DNA of 64,000 bases from Neoarius graeffei (taxonomy: Eukaryota > Chordata > Actinopteri > Siluriformes > Ariidae), in NCBI RefSeq assembly GCF_027579695.1, contig NC_083587.1, positions 39,597,232 through 39,661,231 of the forward strand, read 5' to 3'. The position numbers and the translations under genes were made by a program. The notes beneath the pieces were generated by a model. It was not told the origin of the DNA. It did not search any database and saw only the letters and a list, made by a program, of their open reading frames with translations. This document shows, piece by piece, positions 29,820 to 41,122 of the stretch; the first letter of the stretch is position 1; every line of letters begins with the position of its first letter.

Positions 29820-29980
29820 AACTAGCATGCTAACAGCTAGCATGCTAACAGCTAGCATGCTAACAGCTAGCATGCTAACATGCTAACAGCTAGCATGCTA
29901 ACATGCTAACAGCTAGCATGCTAACATGCTAACAGCTAGCATGCTAACAGCTAGCATGCTAACATGCTAACAGCTAGCAT
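29820..29980. repeat. GCTAGC/GCATGC minisatellite
   Basis: Tandem units of cagctagcatgctaa (15 bp) alternate with longer units carrying an extra catgctaa. Each unit contains the palindromes GCTAGC and GCATGC. Part of repeat R1. Confidence 0.95.
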
Positions 29981-30488
29981 ACTAGAGTGGAGGAGCTCCT
30001 TATGACATCACTCCAAAGTTCTACCCATTCATTTCAATGGCACGGAATTTTGCCGAAAAACAGGAATACCGAACGAACGACAAGGGGTAGTGCAACCATT
30101 TTAACAAGCACGCCATTCCAGATCGGGCCCTACGTTTCAGGGTTGGAACGGTGTCTATCTTGAAAGCCCTAGGAGGAGGAGTGGATCCAAAAAACGGGTG
30201 AAACGGAATAATAAAAATAAAACTTAAGAACAACAATAGTGTGCTTTTGCAAGCACACTAAGAATAGACTTGACTGTGCTAGCATTGGCCTGCGCTAGCA
30301 CTACACCAGCTAGAAGGTAACAGAACTGCCACGCCAACAGCACAAAGTCATGGGTAAGCTCGTGTTGGCCTTCGCTAACACTACTGTTACACTGGCTGGA
30401 AGCTAACTGGACTGCCGCTCTAATAGCACCGAGTTGCAGGTAAGCTAGCATCGGCCTTCGAGAATGCTGACATGAAGAGCGTGTATGC

Positions 30489-30520
<32 letters not shown>

Positions 30521-30699
30521 GTCTGGCTTTTTTCATGGTCTATCAGATATATTCCATTCAGCTAGCATGATATTGAACTTATCTTTGACTCATTCACTAT
30601 CATGTGAACTGAATGGAATATTTCTGATATACCACTCAATGCCAGCTGATATTTGTTAAATAAGGAAATACTTAAGAGCCTTTGATTGAATAATTACTG

Positions 30700-30950
30700 C
30701 AGTGATTAATACGTTTCAGCTGGGAACCTTTCGTTGAACCCCAACTGATGCAGTGAGTAGATTCTCATTTCTTATACAGCCATGTCAGAAGACAGATCCC
30801 TTGGCCATGGAAAAGATACTACTGTGTTTCAGGAGGTCAAATTATTGGCATTAAGCAAAGAAAACAACTAAGGAGATTGCTGAAATTACTGGAATTGGGT
30901 TAAGAACTTCCAACACATTATTAGAAAATGGAAAATACAACCTCTGTATA
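30700..30950 (+). mobile_element. Tc1-like relic, N-terminal part
   Basis: The stretch from atgtcagaagacagatccct at 30783 reads MSEDRSLGHGKDTTVFQEVK, then breaks and continues in shifted frames with an HTH-like EIAEITGIGLRTS. Typical decayed Tc1 N-terminus. No termini identified. Confidence 0.45.
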
Positions 30951-31339
30951 TACAGCGCCCTCCACAATTATTGGCACCTCTTGTAAAGATTAGTAAAAAG
31001 GGTTATTTAAAAAAAAAACTTCGGTTTCCAAGTCTCCAAAACTACCATCAGACTCCACCTCCATGTCAGCAGATTATTTGGAAGGTTCCAGAAAATGTGC
31101 CTTTCTTGACAGTTAAAGGTGGACTGCCTTTCAGATTTTTTTTTTTAAGTGTAGGTCTTAAAAAGAAATTTTCCCTGGCACCCAATTATTTTTGTTTAGT
31201 CGACCGAAAGCTACTGAATTTGAATCACAGACTTCCAATTTTATTAGTTTTTTTTTAAAATAGAACAATTAAATGTATTTAGGGCCACATGGCCCTAAAT
31301 TCTCCGCTATTTTTTCCTGCTTCACAATGACCCAATTCA

Positions 31340-31800
31340 AAATACTACGTCAGGCATCACATGGTGGGCTTTCCCTGTTCATGCAAGGCATTGTGGGATA
31401 CAAATTTGAAACAGGAGAGAAAAATGGAGGACGCGAGTGTTCGAATGAAACGTGAAAGACCGACTACAGTAACGAAAAGCGAAAAGAAAAGACATTTATG
31501 TTGCGAAGGAAAGGAAACGCAGGACCAAACTAATAAATATCGGCAGTCAGCGAGCACCTCGGTGTGATCAGCTGTTCGTTTAGCGACAGAATGATGGAAC
31601 AGTCAGTGCACGGTCAAGGTAAACCTGTAGATGGCAGTAATGCAACACTGGATGCCAGCTGCCGTAAAACCCAAAAGAAGGCAAACCTGCGCATGCGCAC
31701 ACGGACTTCTTCTGTCTGCTTGACTGCACAAAGTGAGCAATTTCATGTGCATTATTTGCTAGGGAATCCCCTCAAATAACTTCCCAGCCACAGAAAGGCC
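31340..31800. repeat. Unassigned insertion within Tc1 element E
   Basis: Higher-GC block with a 46-codon plus-strand ORF (MEDASVRMKRERPTTVTKSE...) and a segment related, inverted, to ggttttatggcggttggc near 21380. It may be another DNA-transposon fragment. Function not recognised. Confidence 0.3.
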
Positions 31801-32098
31801 TGATATTTTGAGAGATATTACAGAAATAAACATACATCACAATGACCAAATTTCAGAGGGAACTAAATTTCACCGATTTTATGAAATCGAAAGGCCGTCT
31901 AGCTTTAACCACAAACGTAAGCAACTGGAGTTTGCAAAACACTTTGTCTGGAACCATGTTCTATGGTTTTATGAAATAAAAATGGAGCTTTCTGGCAATA
32001 AACACTCAAGGTGGGTTTGGCATAAAAAGTAAAAGAGGTGGAGGGGAAAAAAAAAAAAAAAAAAGAGATTTGTTTTTCTCGGAATGAATGTATTTCAG

Positions 32099-32466
32099 GG
32101 GCGGCACGGTGGTGTAGTGGTTAGCGCTGTTGCCTCACAGCAAGAAGGTCCGGGTTCGAGCCCCGTGGCCGACGAGGGCCTTTCTGTGTGGAGTTTGCAT
32201 GTTCTCCCCGTGTCCGCGTGGGTTTCCTCCGGGTGCTCCGGTTTTCCCCACAGTCCAAAGACATGCAGGTTAGGTTGACTGGTGACTCTAAATTGACCGT
32301 AGGTGTGAATGTGAGTGGTTGTCTGTGTCTATGTGTCAGCCCTGTGATGACCTGGCGACTTGTCCAGGGTGTACCCCGCCTTTCGCCCATAGTCAGCTGG
32401 GATAGGCTCCAGCTTGCCTGTGACCCTGTAGAACAGGATAAAGCGGCTACAGATAATGAGATGAGA
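32099..32466 (+). repeat. tRNA-derived SINE, full length
   Basis: Starts gggcggcacggtggtgtagt; core and tail intact, ending gataatgagatgagat. Inserted in Tc1 element E. Confidence 0.95.
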
Positions 32467-32744
32467 TGTATTTCAATTAAAGATTGGATTTTTCTAATAT
32501 TTTCAGTGCGAGATGAAGCTCCTTCACCAAAAAGTGGATTTTTTTCCAACCCTTTTTTACTAACGTTTGGGGGGGGGGCAATATTGATGGAGGGAATTGT
32601 ACAGTATACAGCCTATTTCTAACACTCCAAGTATAGACATATATACTGGTGCATCTCAAAACAATTAGAATATCTTGAAAAAGTTCAATAATTTTCCATC
32701 AGTTATTTAAGAAAGTGAAAATTTAATATATTTTATACCCATTA

Positions 32745-32975
32745 CTACTACGAGTTCTTTCGGCTGCTCCTGTTAGGGGTCGCCACAGCAGATCTGTTCT
32801 CCATATTTGATTTGGCATAGGTTTTGGCATAGTTTTACACTGGATGCCTGCCCCAATCTATCTGGGCTTGGGAACACCACCAAATATGCACCGACTTGTA
32901 CAACCTTACTGGCTGGGTATTTCAGCCTGTCTTTGGACTGTGGGGGAAACCAGAGCACCCGGAGGAAACCTGAGT
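32745..32975. repeat. Second SINE-like repeat (ctgctcctgttaggggtcgcc)
   Basis: The block tttcggctgctcctgttagg then ggtcgccacagcagatctgt is a recurrent fish repeat. Its 3' part joins ggactgtgggggaaaccag, which resembles the core of the main SINE in the opposite strand. Confidence 0.45.
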
Positions 32976-33019
32976 GCTGCTTGCTGTTGGGTTCTGCACA
33001 GTAATTATTTTCATGTCCC

Positions 33020-33870
33020 CATCACCCCAGAATAAAAATGCTTTCTAAAGTCTGCCAAAGATATGCATTCCATTTTAAGGTCCTACCCTTTTGTCTCTCA
33101 AGTGACATTGGTGTTTCTGAGATGTACGGACCAGTCGCCCTTATGTACCCCTATCACTTATCAAGCCATTCAGGACATGCTCTCCTTGAACCCTCCAGCA
33201 CAAAGTCACTGATAAAATGCACCATCATTAGGTTAGATTCACTAAGAATGTGTGGTAGGCATTAAACTTGCCATTCACCATGTGCAAGATTGGCTTCTAC
33301 ACAAGACGCAAAGGCTTATGATGGCAGATAACTTCCACAACTTTTATGGAGCAATGCTTTTCAACAAAAGGTGTCTGACAGGGAGCGACAGCAGCTTCTG
33401 CAGAGCAGTGTGGTGCAATACAGGCACAGTGGGTGTTCAGCCTCCAGGAGAGGTTCAGAACTCATGATCCACAAGGACTGAGGATGATGTGGCATTCAAG
33501 TTCTTTTAAGAGTTCCGAGATGCTGCCATGTGTCGATTTGCTAAGACTGCACTGTGATGGACAACTACATTAACCATCAGGGTGACAGGGCAGAAAATGG
33601 TCAGCCAGGCCACCTGTGCTTTTGGGATTGGCTCATCTGCATCAGTCCAGGTACCTCACTTCCTGTAGGGCTTTGAAAGCGGTTTCTTTGTAACTGTGGT
33701 TCTATGAAGCTGGATAACCTCACCCGAAAGCAGAACATGGTCAGTGAGAAGGTTCCAGGGAAAGATATTCATTTAGATTTGCAAGATGGCATCCAGGTAT
33801 TAATTGAGTTGAACTCAACCAGTCAGACCACCCCTGCTTGTTATGTCATGGGTAAATTGAGGTCATCACT
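33020..33870. other. TMX3 intron, nothing recognised
   Basis: Normal-complexity sequence without recognised repeats or exons. Confidence 0.4.
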
Positions 33871-33873
33871 CAC

Positions 33874-33942
33874 CATGATGGTGGATCTGGCATCATAGGC
33901 CACGCGCTTGAGTCTCTGGAAAAGTCCATCCCCTCCATAAGC
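33874..33942 (-). CDS. tmx3: TMX3 exon: luminal juxtamembrane linker
   Basis: 23 codons, AYGGDGLFQRLKRVAYDARS then TIM, phase 0 at both ends. Acceptor gaacag, donor ATG|gtgagt. It corresponds to the GGD..LQRLKR..DAKSTI segment that precedes the membrane helix in vertebrate TMX3. Confidence 0.95.
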
Positions 33943-34189
33943 CTGTTCATGTAAATACAAAGACAGTGAAAGTGGTGTTAGTGAGGTGGGCAAAGTGTTG
34001 CTAAATGCTTGTGCCCTTTAACAATTAAAATGTCACTGCTTTCATGTAGCCAAGTGAATAATTATTATACCGCAACACAATAACAGCATGTTGGTCATCC
34101 CATGTCAATTCAACCAAATTCCAAAAAAGTTGGTTGTACCAATGTCTTCAAATTACTTCAGATTTATTCTCAGCTAAGACCAGGCTTAT

Positions 34190-35065
34190 AGTATGTGTGT
34201 CCAGGACTCGGACTCGAGTCCAACTCGTGCCCTAATTTTAAGGACTTGGGACTTGACCTGGACTGGAGCACTGATGATTCGGACTTGAACTTGGACTCGT
34301 ACATTAACTGCATTCGGACTCGTAAATTGGAGACGAGGACTCTGACTTTTTTCTTTATTTCTCGTAACATGCCATAAGATATTTATATCTATATTAATTT
34401 TTGTACTAATTTCATGCAAGAGTCTCACACCAGCATGCCTTGGTGTGCGCATCAGATAGACTCTCGAGTGTGCTCCGGACAGTGTGCGCACCAAGCGAAC
34501 TCTCACTCGCAAGCGCCGTAAATGACTCGCGCCTGCACAGGATTAAGGCGCAATCAGCGCACCGATATAAAAACTGTGAAAAAATACTTACTTTGTGAAG
34601 TATTGAGTTGCGTTGCTCACACATTAACAAGCCTTATTTCCTTGTTTGGTTTCCTGATCCCTGATTTCCCGTTTCTCGTCTTTGATTTTGCCTCGCTCAA
34701 CCTATCGCCTGTTTCACCGTTTTATGATTTTTGCCCGCCGTTCTGGATTGTTTACCGGTCTTCACTTGTATTAATAAGCACACCCTCTGCACTTACATCC
34801 ATCTCCCAGCCATCTCTGACAGAATACTTCACACTCCCTGACAAAGAGAAGCACATTCACCTGTTCATACGTCATGTTCAGGAACAAACAAATGTTCATG
34901 GGGCTAAAACAGCCACCGTCAAATGGTGCGGTCCAAGTCTTGTTCTCGGATCAATAGTGGACTCGACTCAATTTTCTTTAATGACTTGGACTTGACTCTG
35001 ACTTGAACACTGGGGACTTGAGACTGGACTCGGACTCAAAGTTTAGTGACTTGACTACAACACTG
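34190..35065. mobile_element. hAT-like repeat rich in GACTCG/GACTTG, copy 1
   Basis: Both ends consist of many short gactcg/gacttg/gactgg units (ggactcggactcgagtccaa near 34205; ggactcggactcaaagttta near 35025). The right end has the form ...gactacaacactg, i.e. a cagtgttgtagtc terminus. The second copy, 59437-60162, is similar. No transposase. hAT affiliation rests on the terminus only. Confidence 0.6.
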
Positions 35066-36120
35066 GCTAAGACTGAGGTTTGAAACTGAAAAATTACCAA
35101 GTACTTCTGATTAGATAAGGTGAGATGAGGTGAGTCGGATTTCTTGTACAAATTACGTTTTCACTTCTGTTGGCTTTTATTGCAACGATCCAACAAAGCT
35201 GTGCTGAGATACAGTACTCAGAGATACCAGATAATATCAAATCTGTATCTGTCTTATCCTCTCAATCATGAGCCCAAATTGGCCAACAAATGCAATATTT
35301 ATATCAAGTCGTTCGGAAACACTATTCAGATGCTCAGAGAAAGGTCAATCTCGTAGATACGGACTTGAAACTAACTCAAGATTTATAGAAGTCGTCATTT
35401 CTTCTGACGCTGATTTTAGGAAAATCATCCATTTTACTACTCATAACTAGTATTCTGAAAAATTAGAGATTATATTTTGTATTATTTGCTGTAGCTTGTA
35501 TTATGCCAAGTGTGGAATATAAAATCACTAAATTTAATTTTGAAAGGACCACTTGGTTTAGTGATCTGGGAATGCAAATAGAGTTAAAATTGAAAAAGAA
35601 TTTTTCAGCAGTATAAAATCCAACAAGCAGCTACGGACCTGAATTTATGCATACACAAATGATTATTGAAGTCAGGAATGCATACAAGGGTTCAATGAAG
35701 TGTAACAGACAATAGGGCTGGCGCCATGATGAAAAATTCAAGATTCAACACATTATTCCAGGTTTCACAGCTACATTTGCTCTTTTTGTCACAAAAAAAA
35801 AGCCAGTTCAACTAAAACAACAGAGTCCAGGTATTCTGTGTTTCTTGATGGCACCAACATTTAGCCCCATATTCTTCAAATCAGTCAAGAAACCATTCTA
35901 CGATGAATGCAAATATGATCTTCTGCACTAAAGCAATGTAAACCTGTTGTTCTTTTGAAGAACACTACATTGTTTGCTGTGACAGTTACGTTTCGTGTTT
36001 CTGACAAGAGTACACCAACAGAGCAGGGGAAAATGGAGGTCTACTGCATGAGACAAGATGATAACTTGAGAAAACGGAGCCTGTGTTGTTTTCACAGGCT
36101 TTTAGAGGCAGACAGGACTG
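35066..36120. other. TMX3 intron, nothing recognised
   Basis: AT-rich, no recognised exon or repeat. Confidence 0.4.
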
Positions 36121-38085
36121 TCCATCCATCCATCCATCCATCTTCTACCGCTTATCCGGATCCGGGTCGCAGGGGTAGCAGCCTAAGCAGAGCAGCCCAG
36201 ACTTCCCTCTTCCTGGCCACCTTCACCAGCTCTTCCGGGGGAATACCAAGGCGTTCCCAGGCCAGCCGAGAGATGTAATTTCTCCAGCATGTCCTGGGTC
36301 TGCCCCGGGGTCTCCTCCCGGTGGGGCATGCCCAGAAAACCTCCCTTGAGAGGTGTCCAGGAGGCATCCTAACAAGGTGCATGGATTAAAGCAAAAAAAA
36401 AAAAAAAATTTATTTGACTGAAAATTTACGGGGGTGTTATGGGTGGATTTCGATGAAATTCTGAGAATGGTTAACTTAGAACTGATAACTTTTATCAATT
36501 AATTAATGGATTAATATATTCAATTTATTGCACTCTCTTTCCATTGCTTCCGTATATTATTTTTTTGTGGCAAACCACACAAATGCAAGCGCCTGGAATG
36601 TTTAGGTTTTTTGCACCATGAACTAAATGGCTTTCCGTTTTCACCTATTTCGTACAGCCAAGCCCACCTCCGCTTGTTTTACACCTTTATCGATGGCAGA
36701 CACATCAGTGCCTTCTTTCATGCTGCCGAAACCGAAAGCAGAATGACATGCTCCTCTATGCTCGACGTCAATATAGAAAAAAAGTTTGGATCTTCGCTTA
36801 AATTAAAATTATAATTTGACCTTACTTTGTGTTGAATACAATTTCAAAAACAATTCAAGATTTTATTAAGAGAAATATTGTGGCCAACACGAGTGTTAAG
36901 TTACCTAAAAGATCGCGTGAAGTTGGCTGCTATCTACTTTGCGTTCGTTCTCATTTTCCTCCATCATTTCATAGGCCAGAAACAGATGTTTTGACGTAAT
37001 TTAACTTAGTAGGCTATGATTATTATTTAACTGTAGTCTTCTAGACATTTTGACTGTTTGGGGCATTGAACGCTGGTGTATGATTTTCAGGGAATAAAGT
37101 TTAGCGCATGTCGGAACATCATTGCGCTCGCAGCCTCCAACTCCTCAAACGTCCTTTAAATTGTGATATAATGTAGGCTATAAGGCACGGTTCTAACATA
37201 CCTTACACATTGGCCTAACGAAAATAATAATTGTTGGGGCGTCTGCTGATTTGTTAGCTATAAATTTAGGTCTAATTACTTCTGACAGTCTGCAAGCATT
37301 GCACCGTCAGGTCTTCAAGTCTGGCTGAAGCAGAGGAGCGGGCTTTCCGGGGTTTATTTTTCTTTTCTTTTTACATGCTCCATTTCTATATGTCCAGGTT
37401 TGAACCAAGTCATTTTGGCAAGATTTAATTTAATACAAAACAGAAATGGTCAGACACAAGCACATGGGAATGTATTTTGCCAATTTTGACAGCGCATGTT
37501 TTTTTTTTAACGCCGCACCGTAGACAGCGAACGTTTAAACATAATCAAATATAGGAAATGAACAAAACAAAGCATGGCTCAAAAACAAAAAAGTTAAATA
37601 AACCCTGCTGATAGTTGATGGTGTTGCAACACAGTGTTATAACCCAATCTCTACCCAACCACCCGTCATTTTAATTCTCCTCGGATCAGCACCAACCTCA
37701 CATTTGGCCTTGGGAGAGTTCAGCTGACGGAAATCCGTCACACGACGGAAAACTTTAATCCATGAAGGTGTCCGAACCACCTCAACTGACTCCTTTCGAT
37801 GTGGAGGAGCAGCGGTTCTACTCTGAGTCTCTCCCAAATGACCAAGCTTCTCACCCTGTCTCTAAGGGACAGACCAGCCACCCTGTGGAGAAAACTCATT
37901 TCTACCGTTTGTATCCGCGATCTCATTCTTTCGGTCACTACCCATAGCTCGTGACCATAGGTGAGAGTGGGAACATAGATAGACCAGTAAATTGAGTAAA
38001 TCGGGGCAATGTCAGCTGTGATGCAGACACTAAACCGGTCTTTTGTGATAAAGAGAGAGCTGAGACAAAAGGCTCAGACAGGACT
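36121..38085 (-). mobile_element. Truncated LINE, split by the 6-bp-TSD element
   Basis: Minus-strand reverse-transcriptase C-terminal sequence in two parts: about 38085-37771 (MRSRIQTVEMSFLHRVAGLS, then QLRWFGHL) and 36379-36121 (HLVRMPPGHLSREVFW, RRPRGRPRTCWRNYISRLAW, ending LRLLPLRPGSG and a (atgg)n tail). The parts join exactly when the insertion at 36380-37764 is removed. 5' truncated, as is usual for LINEs. Clade not assigned. Confidence 0.85.
36380..37764 (-). mobile_element. Element with CATGGATTAAAG termini and 6-bp TSD, copy 2
   Basis: 1385 bp. Termini catggattaaagc and ctttaatccatg; 6-bp duplication aaggtg at 36374-36379 and 37765-37770. Subterminal acggaaatccgtcacac then gacggaaaac matches copy 1 (7633-9962). 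It contains broken remnants of the same protein module. It is inserted in a LINE coding sequence, which gives the pre-insertion site unambiguously. Confidence 0.9.
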
Positions 38086-38279
38086 GAGCAATCCCCAAAT
38101 TCCTGATAATTAAACAGCAATTTATACGATATTTAAATACAATTTTTTTTCCTGATAATCAGTCTGTAGAGCATTCTAGGAACTTCGAGGAATCCCCATT
38201 GCTTCCCTTCCACACTGATGGCATCAGCAATATTTTCGGTACATGGTTTTAGAGATAGAAACACAAGACGACGTCTTCT

Positions 38280-38510
38280 TTGGGTCATCAGATGAAAATT
38301 CAAATTCAATCCAGATTGCTTGAAACAGCCCTCACTGAATTCAGAACTGAATGCAGAACAACATATTTTAATTCTGTAAAAAGTGTTTTTATCCGTTCTC
38401 GAGATATTACAAATCAGACTGAAAAAACGGCTTAATTTTTAGAAAACTGATGTAATATTCTGTATTAGGATAACATGGTCCAAAATGGGCCTCATTAATG
38501 CATGAGATAC
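38280..38510. repeat. Interspersed repeat R2, copy 1
   Basis: About 230 bp recurring inverted at 43935-44165 (gttctcgagatattacaaat here, atttgtaatatctcaagaac there; catggtccaaaatgggcctc here). Non-coding. Confidence 0.8.
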
Positions 38511-38995
38511 AATGACTAGATCCCAGAAAACACACAAACTCCAGAACCTCATGCTCCTTGGGACAGCTCACATCCTCTGTAGAGGATGCAGAGTGTTGCT
38601 TGCAGCCATAACAAGTGCTACTGCTGTTGCTTGTGGTCATTTTTTTTTTTTTAAATGGTCTGATATGAGAAGCTATAAACTAATTGCAATTTTTCCATTG
38701 TTTAAAAATGTATTTTATATTGCAGTTAAACCCAGAAAAACCTGACGCCATGGCTTGTTCCATTTCTCAAAGCCAGTCACCGTTGAACACAAAAGAAGAC
38801 AGAAATTTAATCTGGGAACACCGATTACAAGAGACATTGGATAAGGTACCACAGAATTGGTCAAAGGAATTTGGAAAGAGCCTATGTATGAAAGATCCCT
38901 GCTGTATTTGTTTATTATTAGTATTAAAATGTGTCAGCAGTAAGGAAACTAGGTCCTGCAGTGCTACGAATACAATGTTTAGAAGTCTGCATTAC

Positions 38996-39125
38996 CTGAG
39001 CTGTGCCATCCAGGACACTCGTGATGAAGGTAATCAGTTGCTCCAGACTCTCCACGGGCTCACTGGGCAGGAAGTACTCCTCGTTAGAAGTGTTGAGGAC
39101 AATGACTGACGGCACAGCAACCTCA
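38996..39125 (-). CDS. tmx3: TMX3 exon: third thioredoxin-like domain
   Basis: One base completing a Gly codon, then 43 codons from EVAVPSVIVLNTSNEEYFLP to ITFITSVLDGTAQ. V-P-S-V-I-V-L-N-T-S is the strand/cis-Pro region of a redox-inactive thioredoxin fold. Acceptor catcacag, donor CAG|gtaatg. Confidence 0.96.
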
Positions 39126-39291
39126 CTGTGATGCACACAAATCAAAAACAGCATGACATGATGAGTCTATAACCAACTCCCCCTCCCCCCAAATCAAGGG
39201 TGAAAAATAAAAAAATAAAAAAATAAATAAATAAATGTCACCGAAAGATTGTGTCAGGTGGATATTTAAAATAAATAAATTTTAAATAAAT

Positions 39292-39380
39292 ATATGGTGT
39301 ACCCCACCTCTCACCCATAGTCAGCTGGGATAGGCTCCAGCTTGCCTGCGACCCTGTAGAACAGGATAAAGCGGCTACAG

Positions 39381-39384
<4 letters not shown>
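39292..39384 (+). repeat. SINE tail fragment leading into (TA)n
   Basis: The tail of the main SINE from ggtgtaccccacctctcacc to ggataaagcggctacagat, followed directly by (TA)32 at 39387-39450. The microsatellite probably expanded from the SINE 3' end. Confidence 0.9.

Positions 39385-39386
<2 letters not shown>

Positions 39387-39450
<64 letters not shown>
39387..39450. repeat. (TA)32 microsatellite
   Basis: 64 bp of alternating TA at the 3' end of a SINE fragment. Confidence 0.95.
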
Positions 39451-39454
<4 letters not shown>

Positions 39455-39479
39455 TTAATTTCCAACTCTGCTATAAAGG

Positions 39480-40372
39480 CACTATATATCCTGATCCATC
39501 CTGATGCCCTACTTTTGGCTGAGTTCTCATCGTTTCACTCCTGTAGAGGACGGCCCCATATGGACAGTCTAAAGATGCGTTTAGAAGATGGTTCTGGACA
39601 CTTAGTTTTGCTATGATTGCTGAGGACTACAATCACCACGACAACTTTAGGACTGCAGTTGTCATGAACAATTTTACACTCAAGTTTCCATCAATGAACC
39701 GTTGATAACTTCAACAAAATACACGAGATGTTAAAACTATAATGAATTTCCTGGTTACACAGTTGTACTTCTTGACCATAATCAGGCACACTTCTAGAAG
39801 CGAGTTATTTATAATCATGCTATCTGTTATCACCCAGATGAGGATGGGTTCCCTTTTGAACCTGGCTCCTCTCAAGGTTTCTTCCTCATGTCATCTGAGG
39901 GAGTTTTTCTTTGCCATCATCACCACAGGCTTGATCATCAGGGATAAATGTATTAGTTCATGTGTGTGGCAGCGGGGGCGTGGTCAAGCATTGGTCTGTG
40001 ACCAGAGGGCGGAGTCAGGGAAGGTAAGTGGCAGAATCACTGCACCTGATGTCAATTAACCTGTGTTTGTGTGTCTTCTCCAGTGACTGTGCCCTATATA
40101 AGGAAGGAGAGAGTGGAGGAAGGGAGCTCTCTCCCCAACCAGACGACTGATGTGTGTGCACGCGTGTCTGAGCATCTGGGAGAGTGTGTACGCTGAAAAG
40201 TGATACAATAAAGAGTTTTGGAAACTCAGTTCTGGCCTGCCATACTTCTGTGCTCCACCCACCCGCGCAAAGTGTTACAATATGTTTAAAATCTTGAATT
40301 TCCTGTAAAGCTGCTTTGTGACAACGCCGGTTGTTAAAAGCGCTATACAAATAAACTGACTTGACTTTAGAT
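39480..40372 (+). mobile_element. LINE/SINE 3' region, split by a solo LTR
   Basis: 39700-39960 and 40280-40372 together give a 3' region common in fish: ctctcaaggtttcttcctca ... gtaaagctgctttgtgacaa ... aaaagcgctatacaaataaa. I recognise it as a non-LTR element tail; the clade is uncertain. The split is explained by the LTR at 39965-40279. Confidence 0.6.
39965..40279 (+). mobile_element. Solo LTR of a retrotransposon
   Basis: About 315 bp, starting TGTGGCAGCGGGGGCG and ending GTGTTACA, with a TATA box (ctatataagg near 40094), a polyadenylation signal (aataaag near 40207) and high GC unlike its surroundings. No internal retrotransposon sequence is adjacent. The 5-bp target duplication could not be defined because of the tgtg ambiguity at the left end. 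Confidence 0.7.
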
Positions 40373-40377
40373 TGGGG

Positions 40378-40752
40378 GTGGCACGGTGGTGTAGTGGTTA
40401 GCGCTGTCGCCTCACAGCAAGAAGGTCCGGGTTCGAGCCCCGTGGCTGGCGAGGGCCTTTCTGTGCGGAGTTTGCATGTTCTCCCCGTGTCCGCATGGGT
40501 TTCCTCCGGGTGCTCCGGTTTCCCCCACAGTCCAAAGACATGCAGGTTAGGTTAACTGGTGACTCTAAATTGACCGTAGGTGTGAATGTGAGTGTGAATG
40601 GTTGTCTGTGTCTATGTGTCAGCCCTGTGATGACCTGGCGACTTGTCCAGGGTGTACCCCGCCTTTCACCCGTAGTCAGCTGGGATAGGCTCCAGCTTGC
40701 CTGCGACCCTGTAGAACAGGATAAAGCGGCTAGAGATAATGAGATGAGAATG
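40378..40752 (+). repeat. tRNA-derived SINE, full length
   Basis: Head ggtggcacggtggtgtagtg through tail ataatgagatgagaatgag, with a probable target duplication around gactttagatt on both sides (about 40363-40374 and 40758-40770). Confidence 0.95.
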
Positions 40753-41065
40753 AGATGAGACTTTAGATTGCAAAATACAATATGTACTTTACAAGAGTGA
40801 GCAAATGGAAGCTCAAAACACTCAAGTAAATGGTGCACTCCTATCCAAACTGCTTCGAACGCACTTATGCATGCACCCATAAACTCAGCTCACAGGGCTG
40901 AGCATTTCAGCAATGCTATTAATTAAATAAATAAACAAATTAAAAAAAAAAAAAAATCATGGTACATTTGATTCCTTGTATTGGATCACTAGGTACCACT
41001 TGGTGCTCATGGGTGGAGGAATGAAGAAATTAAAGGAGGAAGTGAGACAGAAGAGAAATACTCAC

Positions 41066-41122
41066 CCCATGATGAGGCTGTTGATGTAGTCATTCCCATC
41101 CATATGGCCAAACTGGAAATTT
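41066..41122 (-). CDS. tmx3: TMX3 exon: FGHMDGNDYI segment
   Basis: One base completing an Arg codon, then NFQFGHMDGNDYINSLIM and two bases of a Gly codon. FGHMDGNDYI is a near-invariant TMX3 signature. Acceptor tatacag, donor GG|gtgagt. Confidence 0.96.

Larger units (their letters stand above)
28960..30650 (+). repeat. Interspersed repeat R1, copy 2 (with SINE and minisatellite)
   Basis: Inverse counterpart of 5640-6380. It shares cgcgctgaacacccgaaagg near 29053, gcggaagattttgagagaat near 29241, the GCTAGC-type tandem region, (AAT)n at 30490-30520 and the tctatcagatatattccatt arm at 30540. Its partner arm (gaatggaatatttctgatat) is 70 bases further on instead of 4. A SINE (29317-29683) is inserted. 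It lies in the TMX3 intron between exons 33874-33942 and 28366-28623. Confidence 0.75.
30951..32606 (+). mobile_element. Tc1-like element E, strongly decayed
   Basis: The left terminus gcgccctccacaattattgg (30955) is that of element B. The right end near 32575-32606 (gcaatattgatggagggaat) is diverged. Transposase traces on the plus strand are TTIRLHLHVSRLFGRFQK near 31045 and KQLEFAKHFVWNHVLW near 31917. It is interrupted by other sequence (about 31190-31800) and by a SINE at 32099-32466. Confidence 0.7.

Noticed and set aside
29820..29980. CRISPR-like regularly spaced repeats
   Set aside because: Units are directly tandem without unique spacers, and the DNA is eukaryotic.
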